Positions 26,326 to 35,863 of a stretch of 64,000 nucleotides of DNA are shown one piece after another. Position numbers and translations under genes: made by a program. The stretch is from Planktothrix rubescens CCAP 1459/22 (lineage in GTDB: Bacteria; Cyanobacteriota; Cyanobacteriia; Cyanobacteriales; Microcoleaceae): contig LR882958.1 in NCBI GenBank assembly GCA_904830895.1, forward strand, positions 4,173,501-4,237,500, given 5' to 3'. How positions within the stretch are numbered: position 1 is the first letter of the stretch; each line of letters starts with the position of its first letter. Under the pieces are notes generated by a model. It had not been told where the DNA came from and ran no database searches. It saw nothing but the letters and a program-made list of their open reading frames with translations.

Positions 26326-29300
26326 ATGCTCAACAAACACGGGACACAGGCAGATCAAGACCAACTTTATCCTATTGCATCCATTGATCAGGAATGGGAC
26401 ATAGATGGGAATCAAGAAGTTGGATTACTAGATAGCCCCATACTGATTCAGATGATTGCAGACCTACTGCAAGTTGCCTTGATTGTCAGTCATAGGGGTG
26501 ATGGTCGGGTTTTTTATTGTAATTCTCGCTTCCAAAATACCTTTGGATTGCCTCCCTCGGAAATGTCGGACTTTGCTGAATCTGATATCTTTGCTGATTC
26601 CACGGATAGAGAAATTCTGCTGGAGAAATTGCAAGAACAGAATTCCATACAACAACCTCTACAAGTAAAACGGTTAGATGGAACGCTCTGGTGGACATTA
26701 GTATCCATGCGTTTACTAACAGTAAATGGGGAAAAGTTAATCCTGTCCACCTACTCCGAACTCCTTCCCAATCCACCTACTCAACCCTTACCAACAGAAG
26801 AATTTCCCAGCTTGGCCCGGTTAGACCCGCTTTTAGCCACCTTGCAGTCTAAGATTAGTCAGCAAGCCATGGTTGCTTACCTCGGTCAACAGGCTCTAAT
26901 TCATTCTGACCTATCAGCTTTAATAGATGAAGCGGTCTGTGTTGTAGCAAAAACCCTGGATGTAGAATACTGTAAACTTTTGGAACTGATGCCCGGAGGT
27001 CATGCTTTTTGGTTGAGGGCGGGGGTCGGTTGGCAAAAGGGACTGGTCGGCAATGCTCGGGTAAGTGCCCATATTAACTCCCAGGCCGGGTATACCTTAC
27101 TCAAGAATGAAACCATTGTGGTAGATGATTTACGGGTGGAAACTCGATTTTCTGGAACTCCCCTGCTACATAATCATCGGGTGATTAGTGGTATGAGTAT
27201 GGTTATTGCCCGTTGGGGACAGGATTCGGGCTTGAGCAAAACCCAGGTAGATTCTCCACCCATCCCACCCCCCATGTACGGGGGGCAGGGGGGGTGGGGG
27301 GTTTTAAGTGTTCATAGCACTCGCCATCGTCAATTTACCCCAGAAGATGCACATTTTTTAGAAGCGATCGCGAATGTCTTAGGGGCAGCGATTGAAAGTC
27401 ATCGCGCCCAAGGACGTTTACAATTGATGGAACGAGCTATTAATAGTAGTAGTAATGGGATTGTGATTACCGATGCCACCCAACCGGATAATCCGATTAT
27501 TTTTGTGAATAATGGGTTTGAACGAATTACGGGATATAGCAGGGAAGATATTTTAGGAAAAAATTGTCGATTTTTACAAGGGAATAATTCCCAAGATGCG
27601 GCCGTTAATGAACTTCGTCATGCTATTGCAGAAGGAAAAGAATGTCATGTCGAACTCCAGAATTATCGTAAAGATGGTGCGTTTTTTTGGAATGAACTTT
27701 CCATTGCTCCGGTCTATAGTCCTAAAGGATATTTAACTCATTTTATTGGGATTCAAGCAGATATAACTAAACGCAAACAATCGGAACAAGCCTTAGTTTT
27801 AAAATCCCAAGCCTTAGCTCAGTTTAGTTCTAATCTCAAACATTTGCATCGGATTACAACCTATAATCATCAAAACTTAGATGAACTATTTCGAGATTAT
27901 CTCGAAGTTGGATGTGAAATTTTTCAATTATCAATTGGTTTCATCAGCAGACTAGAAAACAATCATATTATTATTGATACTGTTCATTCGGATTTAGATT
28001 TAATTCAGCCCGGTATGATATTGCCTTTTGAAGAAAGCTACTGTTGTCAAGTCATTCAGACCCAGATGACTCAAGTTCATACCCAAATCGGGCAAAATCC
28101 CCAATTCAATCAACTCCAATGCTATCAAAGGTTTCATCTACAAACCTGTTTAGGAACTCCGATTTTGGTAAATGGTGAAATTTATGGAACCTTAGCTTTT
28201 GCTTCTTTAGAGGTTAAAACCGCAGATTACAAATCCTATGAACTGGAAATTTTAGAGTTAATGGCTCAAAGTATTGGTAGATTTATTGCTGCTAATCAAA
28301 CAGAAAAACAACGACTAAAAGCCGAATTAGCTCTGCGAGAAAGTGAAGAACGCTATCGCCGTTTAGTTGAATTATCTCCTGAAACTATTGCAATTCATAA
28401 TGGAGAACAATTAATTTATATTAATATGGCTGGAGCCAAATTATTAGGAGCAAATCGCCCTCAAGATTTGATTGGCCGCTCTATCTTTGATTTTCTTCCT
28501 CCTGATCATTTTAATTCCATTAATAATCCACTTCAAGATCATAACAATGAAGAGGAAACTCGGTCGTTAATAGAACAAAAATTAACTCGGTTAAATGGAG
28601 AAGTAATTGATGTAGAAATTGTGGGAATTCCAGCTACCTATCAAGGTCAATCTGCGATTCAAATTATTATTCGAGATATTACCGAACGCAAACAATTTGA
28701 AGCCCAACTCATGTATGAAGCCTTACATGATGCCCTGACCCAATTACCGAATCGGAGCTTTTTCAATGAACGTTTGGCTCAAGCATTAAAACGATCAAAA
28801 CAAGAACCCAATTATCAGTTTGCTATTTTATTTTTAGACCTAGATCGATTTAAAGTGGTTAATGATAGTTTAGGACATCTCATGGGAGATCAACTGTTAA
28901 TTGAAATTTCCCATCGTCTTTTAAATTGTGTCAGTGCCTTAGATACCGTTGCCCGTTTAGGTGGAGATGAATTTACAATCTTGATTAATCGGGTTCAAAA
29001 AATCAGCGATGCAACCAGTATGGCGGAGAAAATTCACTATGAATTAACCCAACCTTTTTATATCCAAGGACATGAAATTTTTACGACCGTTAGTATTGGA
29101 ATTGTTCCCAGTCGAGGTCATTATCTACCATCGGAAAATAATAGTCAAATCCATCAGTGTTTATTGTATAATAACCCGGATGATTTTTTACGAGATGCTG
29201 ATATTGCGATGTATCGGGCTAAGGCAAAAGGCAAAGCTCGATATGAAGTTTTTGATTTAAGTATACATAGTCAAACCCTGTCTATATTGCAGCTAGAAAC

Positions 29301-30285
29301 GGATTTACGGCAAGCTATTTATGGACGCATGATAATTGACAAACCACAAAAATCAGAGTTATCAAATCTCCTTGAAAGTCATGATTCAACGGCCTTAAAA
29401 ACTACAGAATACTTATTAGAAAGCTCCGGTGATCAACCCACAAATATTAAGGGTTTTAAAGTCTATTATCAACCAATTGTTTCTTTATTCAGTGGTAGAA
29501 TTACTGGCTTTGAAGCTCTAGTCCGTTGGTTCCATCCCACCCGGGGGTTAGTATCACCTGTAGAGTTTATTCCTGTTGCTGAAGAAACCGGATTAATTAT
29601 TCCCCTAGGGGCTTGGGTTTTACGAGAAGCCTGTCAGCAATTGCAAGTTTGGAAACAACAATTAACCCAAAAATTTAGTTCTATTCAAACTGCCTCTACA
29701 GAAGACATTTATCCTGAAAAACAACGGTCTCATTGTGATATTTATCCCTTGACAATGAGTGTGAATCTCTCAAGTAAACAGCTTTGTCAAGTTAATCTCT
29801 TAGAACAAATTGATCAAATCTTATCTGAGACAGGTTGTAATCCTAGTGATTTAAAACTAGAAATTACCGAAAGTGTGATTATGGAAGATTTATCCACTTC
29901 GTTTATGATTCTAGCTCAAATCAAATCTAGGAAAATTCATCTATCAATTGATGATTTTGGCACGGGGTATTCATCTTTGAGTTATTTACATCAATTCCCC
30001 TTAAATAGTTTAAAAATTGATCGTTCATTTATTAGCCCTTTAGATCAGAAAAGTAGTGTCTTTCAAGGAAAAAAAAGCCAGCCTTTACAAATTGTCAAAG
30101 CTATTATTTCTTTAGCGCAAAATTTAGATTTAGATGTTGTGGCTGAAGGGATAGAAACCCGGGAACAAAGGAGAATTTTACAGGAGTTGGGTTGTCCATT
30201 CGGACAGGGTTATTTATTTGCTAAACCCCTAGAAGCTGAACAAGCAACCAAACTATTACTATCGGAGGCTAAAGAAATCTCATGA
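26326..30285 (+). CDS. PAS/GAF/LOV/GGDEF/EAL signalling protein
   Basis: A 1319-residue cytosolic sensor for cyclic-di-GMP. Order: PAS (~30-140), GAF (~180-365), PAS of LOV type with GKNCRFLQG (~375-490, Cys near 412), GAF (~510-675), PAS (~690-800), GGDEF (~810-985), EAL (~1045-1310). GGDEF is intact (RLGGDEFTI), but the inhibitory RxxD is not (SALD). The EAL catalytic set is complete: [41 protein letters not shown] and [10 protein letters not shown], so phosphodiesterase activity is expected. The LOV cysteine suggests blue-light sensing. A GC-rich repeat core is inserted in frame in the first GAF (27256-27297). The start is the ATG at 26326, after an in-frame TTG. A glutaredoxin-like gene overlaps its end. 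Confidence 0.9.
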   Translation: MLNKHGTQADQDQLYPIASIDQEWDIDGNQEVGLLDSPILIQMIADLLQVALIVSHRGDGRVFYCNSRFQNTFGLPPSEMSDFAESDIFADSTDREILLEKLQEQNSIQQPLQVKRLDGTLWWTLVSMRLLTVNGEKLILSTYSELLPNPPTQPLPTEEFPSLARLDPLLATLQSKISQQAMVAYLGQQALIHSDLSALIDEAVCVVAKTLDVEYCKLLELMPGGHAFWLRAGVGWQKGLVGNARVSAHINSQAGYTLLKNETIVVDDLRVETRFSGTPLLHNHRVISGMSMVIARWGQDSGLSKTQVDSPPIPPPMYGGQGGWGVLSVHSTRHRQFTPEDAHFLEAIANVLGAAIESHRAQGRLQLMERAINSSSNGIVITDATQPDNPIIFVNNGFERITGYSREDILGKNCRFLQGNNSQDAAVNELRHAIAEGKECHVELQNYRKDGAFFWNELSIAPVYSPKGYLTHFIGIQADITKRKQSEQALVLKSQALAQFSSNLKHLHRITTYNHQNLDELFRDYLEVGCEIFQLSIGFISRLENNHIIIDTVHSDLDLIQPGMILPFEESYCCQVIQTQMTQVHTQIGQNPQFNQLQCYQRFHLQTCLGTPILVNGEIYGTLAFASLEVKTADYKSYELEILELMAQSIGRFIAANQTEKQRLKAELALRESEERYRRLVELSPETIAIHNGEQLIYINMAGAKLLGANRPQDLIGRSIFDFLPPDHFNSINNPLQDHNNEEETRSLIEQKLTRLNGEVIDVEIVGIPATYQGQSAIQIIIRDITERKQFEAQLMYEALHDALTQLPNRSFFNERLAQALKRSKQEPNYQFAILFLDLDRFKVVNDSLGHLMGDQLLIEISHRLLNCVSALDTVARLGGDEFTILINRVQKISDATSMAEKIHYELTQPFYIQGHEIFTTVSIGIVPSRGHYLPSENNSQIHQCLLYNNPDDFLRDADIAMYRAKAKGKARYEVFDLSIHSQTLSILQLETDLRQAIYGRMIIDKPQKSELSNLLESHDSTALKTTEYLLESSGDQPTNIKGFKVYYQPIVSLFSGRITGFEALVRWFHPTRGLVSPVEFIPVAEETGLIIPLGAWVLREACQQLQVWKQQLTQKFSSIQTASTEDIYPEKQRSHCDIYPLTMSVNLSSKQLCQVNLLEQIDQILSETGCNPSDLKLEITESVIMEDLSTSFMILAQIKSRKIHLSIDDFGTGYSSLSYLHQFPLNSLKIDRSFISPLDQKSSVFQGKKSQPLQIVKAIISLAQNLDLDVVAEGIETREQRRILQELGCPFGQGYLFAKPLEAEQATKLLLSEAKEIS
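27256..27297. repeat. GC-rich hairpin inserted within coding sequence
   Basis: CCACCC (27256-27261) pairs with GGGTGG (27292-27297) around CCCCCCATGTACGGGGGG (27268-27285). The composition is foreign to the AT-rich gene and resembles the core of the palindromic elements at 8525, 46975 and 48665. It encodes [15 protein letters not shown] in frame. Confidence 0.75.
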
Positions 30286-30551
30286 TCACACTGATTTTAT
30301 ACAGTAAACCGGGCTGTCATTTATGCGAAGGACTGCAAGAAAAATTGGAGAAAATTCAAGCATCATCCCAAACATTAGGAAAATTTCAATTAGAAATTCG
30401 AGACATTACTACCCGGGAAGATTGGTTTGAAGCCTATCAATATTCTATTCCTGTCCTGTTTAAATCCGGTGAACCAGACGAACCTATTCCCCGTCCTTCA
30501 CCTCGAATGTCGGTTATACAGTTGGAACAAATGTTACAGAAGTATTTGTAG
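30282..30551 (+). CDS. glutaredoxin-like protein (DUF836)
   Basis: A thioredoxin-fold protein of 89 residues with the redox motif CHLC in [17 protein letters not shown] and the cis-proline segment YSIPVLF. Proteins of the DUF836 family are glutaredoxin-like; their partners are unknown. The ATG overlaps the stop of the upstream GGDEF/EAL gene by 4 bases (ATGA), so the two are translationally coupled. Whether this means a functional link, such as redox control, is not shown. Confidence 0.85.
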   Translation: MITLILYSKPGCHLCEGLQEKLEKIQASSQTLGKFQLEIRDITTREDWFEAYQYSIPVLFKSGEPDEPIPRPSPRMSVIQLEQMLQKYL

Positions 30552-30640
30552 GTAAAAAAGTTCATTGTTGCGCTGAGATCACTCTGGGTAGATGCGCTAA
30601 AGCGCAACAACGAGGCTGTTACTTTATTTATGAGAAAAAA

Positions 30641-31249
30641 TTACAAAACCCCTTTGGAACTGGGGATAGTATTTGCCCGACGAGAATCAATTTCAACTGC
30701 CATTCTTAGGGCTCTAGCAAAGGCTTTAAACCCGGCTTCAATAATATGATGGGAATTGATTCCATCTAACTGACGTAAATGCAATGTTAGTTGACTATTA
30801 TTAACAATAGCTACAAAAAATTCTCGCACTAATTGAGTATCATAGGTTCCCACTCGTTGGGTCGGAATTTCTAAACCATAAGTCAGGTGAGGACGACCGG
30901 AAAAATCTAAGGCCACTTGGACTAAGGCTTCATCTAAAGGGGCAATAAAATGACCAAACCGGACAATTCCTTTGCGATCGCCTAATGCTTTAGCTAAAGC
31001 CAAACCTAATGTAATTCCCACATCTTCATTGGTATGGTGATCATCAATTTCAATATCTCCGGTGGCTTGAATTTCTAAATCAATTAAGCCATGGGACGAA
31101 ATTTGATGCAACATATGATCTAAAAATGGAACTCCTGTAGAAACCTTACAGATTCCTGTTCCATCTAAATTAACAGTTACATTAACCTCCGTTTCCCCCG
31201 TTTTTCGGTGTACCGTTGCAATTCTAGGAAGCATATTTAAATCAGTCAT
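30641..31249 (-). CDS. hisB: imidazoleglycerol-phosphate dehydratase
   Basis: HisB dehydrates imidazoleglycerol phosphate in histidine synthesis and uses two metal ions held by His/Glu clusters. Seen: [31 protein letters not shown], and the repeat of this pattern in the second half ([38 protein letters not shown]). At 202 residues it is the standard monofunctional form. The frame starts at an ATG at 31249 that lies inside heptad-repeat DNA; the internal ATG at 31234 ([15 protein letters not shown]) matches the usual family start better. fabI lies upstream on the same strand, separated by the repeat block. Confidence 0.95.
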   Translation of the reverse strand: MTDLNMLPRIATVHRKTGETEVNVTVNLDGTGICKVSTGVPFLDHMLHQISSHGLIDLEIQATGDIEIDDHHTNEDVGITLGLALAKALGDRKGIVRFGHFIAPLDEALVQVALDFSGRPHLTYGLEIPTQRVGTYDTQLVREFFVAIVNNSQLTLHLRQLDGINSHHIIEAGFKAFARALRMAVEIDSRRANTIPSSKGVL

Positions 31250-31512
31250 CAGTCATCAGTTATCAGTTATCAGTTAATAGTTTTCAGTTGTCAGTTAACA
31301 GTTAATAGTTAACAGTTTTTAGTTAACAATTATCAGTTATCAATTATCAGTTATCAGTTAACAGTTTTTAGTTAACAGTTGTCATTCAACAGTTATCAGT
31401 CATCAGTCATCAGTCATCAGTTATTAGTTATTAGTTAATAAGCTAACAGTTGATTAACTCTTAAACTGACAACTCTTAAACTGATAACTGTTAACTGTTA
31501 ACTGATGACTGA
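31235..31512. repeat. heptanucleotide tandem repeat block (TCAGTTA/ACAGTTA type)
   Basis: About 40 degenerate heptamers (ATCAGTT, AACAGTT, TTTAGTT, ATTAGTT and similar) fill the gap between fabI and hisB. Towards the right end (from about 31446) the orientation flips to ACTGATA/ACTGTTA, so the block can fold into a long hairpin. This matches the short tandemly repeated repetitive (STRR) class known from filamentous cyanobacteria. Similar short runs occur at 6100-6128 and 35316-35340. Confidence 0.9.
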
Positions 31513-31516
31513 TTAA

Positions 31517-32293
31517 TTACATTCCCATGATGCAATAACCCGAATCGACATACAGAATTTGGCCTGTAATGCCGCTGGATAAATCGCTACTCAGGAAAGC
31601 CGCTGCATTACCGACTTCCGTTTGAGTCACCGTCCGTTTTAGGGGGGCGATTTCTTCGACGTGATGAATCATGTCTAAAATCCCACCCACGGCCGAAGAT
31701 GCCAAAGTCCGAATCGGGCCAGCCGAAATGCCATTCACCCGAACTCCCAATGGCCCCAATTCCGCCGCCAGGTAACGAACATTCATTTCCAAGGCTGCTT
31801 TAGCAATTCCCATGACATTGTAATTAGGAATCACCCGCACCCCACCCAGATAGGTCAGGGTAATAATGCTACCCCCTTGGGTCATCAAAGGTTTAGCAGC
31901 CCCACTCAGTTGAACTAGAGAATAGGCACTAATATCTAGGGCGCGAGTAAATCCAGCCCTGGATACATTGCTAAAGTCCCCAGACAGTTCCTCCTTTCCC
32001 GCGAAGGCCAGACAATGGATCAGAATATCAATTCGTCCCCATTGGTCACGGATGGCCGTAAATAACTCCTCGATTTGAGTATCATTCTGGACATCACAGG
32101 GCAGAAACAAACTAGGGTTAAGGGGTTCAACCAATTCTTGCACCTTTTTTTCAAAACGACCTTTCTCATCAGGAAGGTAGGTGATTCCAAGATTAGCTCC
32201 AGCTTGGTGAAGTTGTTGGGCAATGCCCCACGCAATGGAGCGATTATTGGCAATGCCGGTAACAAGTGCGTTTTTTCCGTTCAAATTCAGCAT
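31517..32293 (-). CDS. fabI: enoyl-[acyl-carrier-protein] reductase (NADH)
   Basis: FabI catalyses the last reduction of each fatty-acid elongation cycle. It is a short-chain dehydrogenase variant: LVTGIANNRSIAWGIAQQL is the cofactor site, and the active-site Tyr-x6-Lys is seen in PNYNVMGIAKAALEM. NGISAGPIRTLASSAVGG is the typical substrate-loop region. Length 258 is standard. It is divergent from ntcA with 178 bases between the starts; the downstream heptad repeats end about five bases from its stop codon. Confidence 0.96.
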   Translation of the reverse strand: MLNLNGKNALVTGIANNRSIAWGIAQQLHQAGANLGITYLPDEKGRFEKKVQELVEPLNPSLFLPCDVQNDTQIEELFTAIRDQWGRIDILIHCLAFAGKEELSGDFSNVSRAGFTRALDISAYSLVQLSGAAKPLMTQGGSIITLTYLGGVRVIPNYNVMGIAKAALEMNVRYLAAELGPLGVRVNGISAGPIRTLASSAVGGILDMIHHVEEIAPLKRTVTQTEVGNAAAFLSSDLSSGITGQILYVDSGYCIMGM

Positions 32294-32416
32294 AATAGAT
32301 TATTCTATAAGTAATTGGTATCCTAATCAAAGCCATGGATTTGCCGATTTCTACCGGGGATAAAACATTGATCAGACAATCATCCGTCGATTAAACAGAT
32401 AAATGATGCAATTAGC

Positions 32417-32430
32417 GTAAACTGAAATAC
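32417..32430 (+). promoter_or_regulatory. NtcA-binding box upstream of ntcA
   Basis: GTA (32417-32419), eight bases, TAC (32428-32430) is the NtcA consensus GTA-N8-TAC, 42 bases before the ntcA start codon. Autoregulation of ntcA is known in cyanobacteria. A TATTAG at 32450-32455, 19 bases downstream of the box, could be the -10 of an activated promoter. A TATATT at 32437-32442 is closer and would instead place the box over a -35 region. Confidence 0.65.
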
Positions 32431-32471
32431 GGAAGATATATTAGAGCATTATTAGTGCAAGGGATCGGGTT

Positions 32472-33137
32472 GTGACGTATGATAGACCGTTAGCAGAAGT
32501 GTTCCGCAGTATCGGCGGAGGGGCGTTCCCTCCTGTCGTGGAAAGCTTTGAACGGAGTAAGACGATCTTCTTTCCCGGCGATCCGGCGGAGCGCGTCTAT
32601 GTTCTGATCAAAGGGGCGGTGAAATTGTCCAGAGTCTATGAAGCTGGAGAAGAAATTACCGTCGCTTTACTTCGAGAAAATAGTGTATTTGGTGTTTTAT
32701 CGTTAATTACAGGTCATCGGTCAGATCGGTTTTATCATGCCGTTGCCTTTACCTCTGTAGAATTACTCTCAGTTCCGATTGAACAGGTGGAGAAAGCCCT
32801 GAAAAGCGATCCCGAACTGCCGATGGTGATGTTGCGCGGATTATCGTCTCGGATTTTACAAACAGAGATGATGATTGAAACCTTAGCTCACCGAGATATG
32901 GGATCGAGATTAGTTAGTTTTCTCCTGATTCTTTGTCGAGATTTTGGCGTACCGGGTAGAGACGGAATTCGGATTGATTTGAAACTTTCCCATCAGGCGA
33001 TCGCAGAAGCGATTGGTTCCACGCGAGTTACCGTTACCCGTTTATTAGGAGATTTACGACAAAAAAACATGATCTCAATTTATAAGAAAAAGATCACAGT
33101 CCATAATCCCGTTACCCTAGGTCAACAATTTACTTAA
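32472..33137 (+). CDS. ntcA: global nitrogen regulator NtcA
   Basis: NtcA is the CRP-family activator that controls nitrogen assimilation genes in cyanobacteria in response to 2-oxoglutarate. The protein matches known NtcA almost throughout: [60 protein letters not shown] and the helix-turn-helix [20 protein letters not shown]. Its 221 residues are the usual length. The start is GTG at 32472 ([11 protein letters not shown]); no in-frame ATG lies near it. A consensus NtcA box lies upstream, consistent with autoregulation. Confidence 0.97.
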   Translation: MTYDRPLAEVFRSIGGGAFPPVVESFERSKTIFFPGDPAERVYVLIKGAVKLSRVYEAGEEITVALLRENSVFGVLSLITGHRSDRFYHAVAFTSVELLSVPIEQVEKALKSDPELPMVMLRGLSSRILQTEMMIETLAHRDMGSRLVSFLLILCRDFGVPGRDGIRIDLKLSHQAIAEAIGSTRVTVTRLLGDLRQKNMISIYKKKITVHNPVTLGQQFT

Positions 33138-33148
33138 TCTACGGTTAG

Positions 33149-33183
33149 GTTTCCTAGATTAACCTAGAAAAGATCTAGGAAAC
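33149..33183 (+). terminator. hairpin after ntcA
   Basis: GTTTCCTAGA (33149-33158) and TCTAGGAAAC (33174-33183) form a 10-bp stem with a 15-base loop directly after the ntcA stop. There is no T-tract, so it may be a transcript-end stabilising structure rather than a strict intrinsic terminator. Confidence 0.45.
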
Positions 33184-33300
33184 TTGCTGTTAGATATAAT
33201 TAGAGAAAATTGAGCAAACTGCATTAACTAGATTATTAAGTTTTTAGATTCTCAGGTTGTAAAATTCTGAGTTTCCACTCTCCCAGACTTTTCTTACTTT

Positions 33301-34926
33301 ATGACCGCAGGAATTATCCTGGTTATATCCATCTTAGTTTTGGGTGGCGTGATTGCGACGGTTAGCGATCGCCTGGGAACTAAAGTTGGAAAAGCCAGGC
33401 TGAGTTTGTTTAATCTTCGCCCCCGCAACACTGCTATGGTTGTGACTATTTTAACTGGCAGTGTGCTTTCGGCATTGACCTTGGGGATTTTATTTGCTTC
33501 AAGTAAACCCCTGCGTCGGGGTGTGTTTCAAATTGATCAAATTCAAAGTAGATTGAATGATGCTCGGAAGGATTTAACTCGGACGGAAGATGAAAAAAGG
33601 CGAGTAGAAAAGGATTTAACCAGAGCCAAAACGGAAATTAACACCGCTATGGCACAGTTAAATATGATTAATCAATCCCTACAAACGGCTCAATCTCAAG
33701 CTGTCAAAACAGCAGAAGAATTAGAAAAAACTCAGAATCAATTAGGAGATCTTCGGAAACAACTACAAGATATTCAAATAGAAAGAAAAGCAACGGAAGC
33801 CGAACTTAAAAATAGAGAAAATCGACTTCAAGAGGTATTTAAACAAAAAAAAAGTTTACAATTAGAAATTCAAAAACTCAGAACTGAACGTCAAAATTTG
33901 ATTCGGCAACAAGAACAGGTCAAAGCTCAAATTCAAAATCGCGATCGGGAAATTGTGAAACGGGATCAGGAAATTGGCAAACGAGATCAAGAAATGAAAC
34001 AGCAGGATCAAGAACTTGAACAACAGGAGCAACAGATCAAAGAACAGGATCAAATTATTGCTAAACGGGAATCTCGGTTGGAAGAATTGGAAACAGAACA
34101 GAAAAAATTAGAACAGCAAAAACAAGTTTTAAGTCAACAGGTTGAACTGATTGGACGGGATTTTCAATTATTACGAGAAGGAAGTGTTGTTTTAGAACGA
34201 GGACAGGTTTTATCTAGCAGTTTAGTCAGAATTAGTGATCCAAAAACTGCAATTCAGGCGGTTAATACCCTTTTAAAAGAAGCGAATAATTATGCCGTTG
34301 AGTCTATACAATTGGGCAATATAAAAGCGGGTCAAGTTCAAGTAATTCAAATTACAAAAGTAGAGGTTGAAGATTTAATTAATCAAATTGATGATGGTCG
34401 AGATTATGTGGTACAAGTGATTTCGGCTGCTAATTATTTAGTTGGGGAAACGAAAGTATCGGTTTTTACTAAAGCTGAACCGAATCGATTATTATTTACA
34501 ACAGGGGAAATTATTGCAGGAACAACGTTAAATCCTTCTATTTTATCTGATGATCAATTGAGAAAGCAAATGCAACAACTTTTAGATGCGTCCAGTTTTC
34601 GGGCGCGTTTTGTTGGAGTTGTGGGTGGAACAGTCCAAATTGGGAATGATAGAATGGATACATTAATTCGTTTTTTCCAACAAGTTCAAGAACATAATCA
34701 ACCCTTGGAAATTCAAGCCATTGCTGCTGAAGATGCCTATACTATTGGGCCATTGCGACTGGATTTATTGGCGCTTCGCAATGGAAAAGTGATCTTTAGT
34801 ACCCGACGACAACAGGAACAGCCTAATAATTCTAATCCACTAGAAAATCCATCCACCCAGAGACAGAATAATATAGGATATCCAGATTCTCAATCTAATT
34901 ATACTCAATATGATGATAAAAAATAA
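33301..34926 (+). CDS. DUF3084 membrane-anchored coiled-coil protein
   Basis: A 541-residue cyanobacterial protein of the DUF3084 family, function unknown. The N-terminus has two hydrophobic segments (about residues 3-22 and 44-66) separated by DRLGTKVGKARLSLFNLRPR. It is followed by a long coiled coil (about 77-300) rich in Glu, Gln, Lys and Arg, with the repeats RDQEIGKRDQEMKQQDQ, and then a globular C-terminal domain (about 305-510). The last ~30 residues are Asn/Gln-rich. It directly precedes and probably shares a transcript with the YqgF-like gene. The topology suggests a scaffold at the cell membrane. Confidence 0.85.
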   Translation: MTAGIILVISILVLGGVIATVSDRLGTKVGKARLSLFNLRPRNTAMVVTILTGSVLSALTLGILFASSKPLRRGVFQIDQIQSRLNDARKDLTRTEDEKRRVEKDLTRAKTEINTAMAQLNMINQSLQTAQSQAVKTAEELEKTQNQLGDLRKQLQDIQIERKATEAELKNRENRLQEVFKQKKSLQLEIQKLRTERQNLIRQQEQVKAQIQNRDREIVKRDQEIGKRDQEMKQQDQELEQQEQQIKEQDQIIAKRESRLEELETEQKKLEQQKQVLSQQVELIGRDFQLLREGSVVLERGQVLSSSLVRISDPKTAIQAVNTLLKEANNYAVESIQLGNIKAGQVQVIQITKVEVEDLINQIDDGRDYVVQVISAANYLVGETKVSVFTKAEPNRLLFTTGEIIAGTTLNPSILSDDQLRKQMQQLLDASSFRARFVGVVGGTVQIGNDRMDTLIRFFQQVQEHNQPLEIQAIAAEDAYTIGPLRLDLLALRNGKVIFSTRRQQEQPNNSNPLENPSTQRQNNIGYPDSQSNYTQYDDKK

Positions 34927-34927
34927 A

Positions 34928-35341
34928 ATGATTTTAGGGTTTGATCCCGGTCGAGAAAAATGTGGAATTGCGGTGATGGGTGACGGTTCCCAGTTATATT
35001 ATCATGAGGTGATTTTATCGCCGGATGTTCCTAAAATTATTGAATCTTTGTGTCAACAATTTACTATTGAAACGGTGGTAATGGGAGATCAAACCACTTC
35101 AAAAATGTGGAAACAAAAACTAACTGAAATTTTGCCAGAATCCCTTTCTATTATTCAAGTGAATGAACGATATTCTACCTTAGAAGCGCGCGATCGCTAT
35201 TGGCAAATTTATCCCCCTAAAGGTTTAACTCGTTTAATTCCCAAAGGAATGCGAACCCCACCTCGTCCGATTGATGATATTGTGGCGATCGTGTTAATTG
35301 AACGATATTTGAATCAGTCATCACTCATCAGTCATCAGTAG
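34928..35341 (+). CDS. YqgF/RuvX-like RNase H-fold nuclease
   Basis: The protein has the RNase H-like fold of the YqgF/RuvX (Holliday-junction resolvase-like, pre-16S rRNA processing) group: MILGFDPGREKCGIAVMG has the first catalytic Asp, VNERYSTLEARDRY has the Glu, and PRPIDDIVAIVLIERYL has the C-terminal Asp pair. The ATG at 34928 immediately after the DUF3084 stop gives the conserved start; the frame can also open at 34910 with a 17-base overlap. The last residues (SSLISHQ) are encoded by heptad-repeat DNA, so the native C-terminus has been replaced or extended. Confidence 0.82.
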   Translation: MILGFDPGREKCGIAVMGDGSQLYYHEVILSPDVPKIIESLCQQFTIETVVMGDQTTSKMWKQKLTEILPESLSIIQVNERYSTLEARDRYWQIYPPKGLTRLIPKGMRTPPRPIDDIVAIVLIERYLNQSSLISHQ

Positions 35342-35387
35342 AAACGTGCTATGGCGCTTCTCTAGCAGTTATCAGTTTTGAATTGAT

Positions 35388-35441
35388 TCAGGACTTACGC
35401 AATTTTCTATGCGTAGCGTAGCTCTGTATAGAAAATTGCGT
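35388..35441. repeat. inverted repeat with 14-bp perfect stem
   Basis: ACGCAATTTTCTAT (35397-35410) and its perfect reverse complement (35428-35441) enclose a 17-base loop. The outer part TCAGGACTTACGCAATT (35388-35404) recurs inverted, with one mismatch, at 35842-35858. GGACTTACGCAA is a common end motif of small cyanobacterial mobile repeats (inference from memory). Confidence 0.75.
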
Positions 35442-35462
35442 TTTCACGCTCGGAGGTTATTG

Positions 35463-35523
35463 ATTGGGTGGGGGGTTTTATCAAGATGTTTGCCACCCAC
35501 CGAGCAATGCTCACTATTCCAGT
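35463..35523. repeat. 61-bp dispersed repeat, copy 1
   Basis: This stretch (ATTGGGTGG... to ...ACTATTCCAGT) recurs at 44483-44543 with about five mismatches. A GGGTGG/CCACCC stem is visible within it. Its right end contributes the stop and last codons of the ribbon-helix-helix gene at 35514. Confidence 0.85.
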
Positions 35524-35705
35524 GCGGAGTCAATTTCACTAGATGCTTGTCTATAAGATTCTTCTAGGTCTTGGTTTTGCAATAATTCTAAGGCTAATTC
35601 AATTACTTGGGAAGGCGATTGGCATCCCTTGGTAATTTTGTAGCTTTCAATAAATTTTACTAGCGATGTTGGTAAGGAAATTAAAATTTCTTTAGCTTGC
35701 GCCAT
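35514..35705 (-). CDS. ribbon-helix-helix antitoxin-like protein, C-terminally truncated
   Basis: A 63-residue protein, MAQAKEILISLPTSLVKFIE followed by helices, typical of MetJ/Arc-type ribbon-helix-helix antitoxins that bind DNA as dimers. The tail EESYRQASSEIDSALE stops where similar antitoxins continue into the toxin-binding segment. The stop codon lies inside a dispersed repeat, and no toxin gene adjoins it, so it looks like an orphaned, truncated antitoxin. It is enclosed by the inverted repeats at 35388 and 35842. Confidence 0.6.
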   Translation of the reverse strand: MAQAKEILISLPTSLVKFIESYKITKGCQSPSQVIELALELLQNQDLEESYRQASSEIDSALE

Positions 35706-35841
35706 CTTAGTAGTTAGTAGTTACAAATACTGTTATTTAATTATAGCATCAGTTGTCAAAAGAGTAAATTTTAGGATGAAAGACGATCGCGCTTTTTGGA
35801 GAAAGGGGGGCAATATCGAAGATTTTCCTACAGGTTGTGCC

Positions 35842-35858
35842 AATTGCGTAAGTCTTGA
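35842..35858. repeat. inverted partner of the 35388 repeat end
   Basis: AATTGCGTAAGTCTTGA is the reverse complement of 35388-35404 with 16 of 17 matches. The pair encloses about 440 bp with the orphan antitoxin gene, and lies 5 bases from the stop of the next gene. Confidence 0.65.
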
Positions 35859-35863
35859 TATAA

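Noticed and set aside
26193-26387. 64-codon frame before the GGDEF/EAL gene
   Set aside because: It overlaps the true gene in another frame and has random composition.
31235-31512. CRISPR array
   Set aside because: The heptad repeats are short, degenerate and without unique spacers of constant length.
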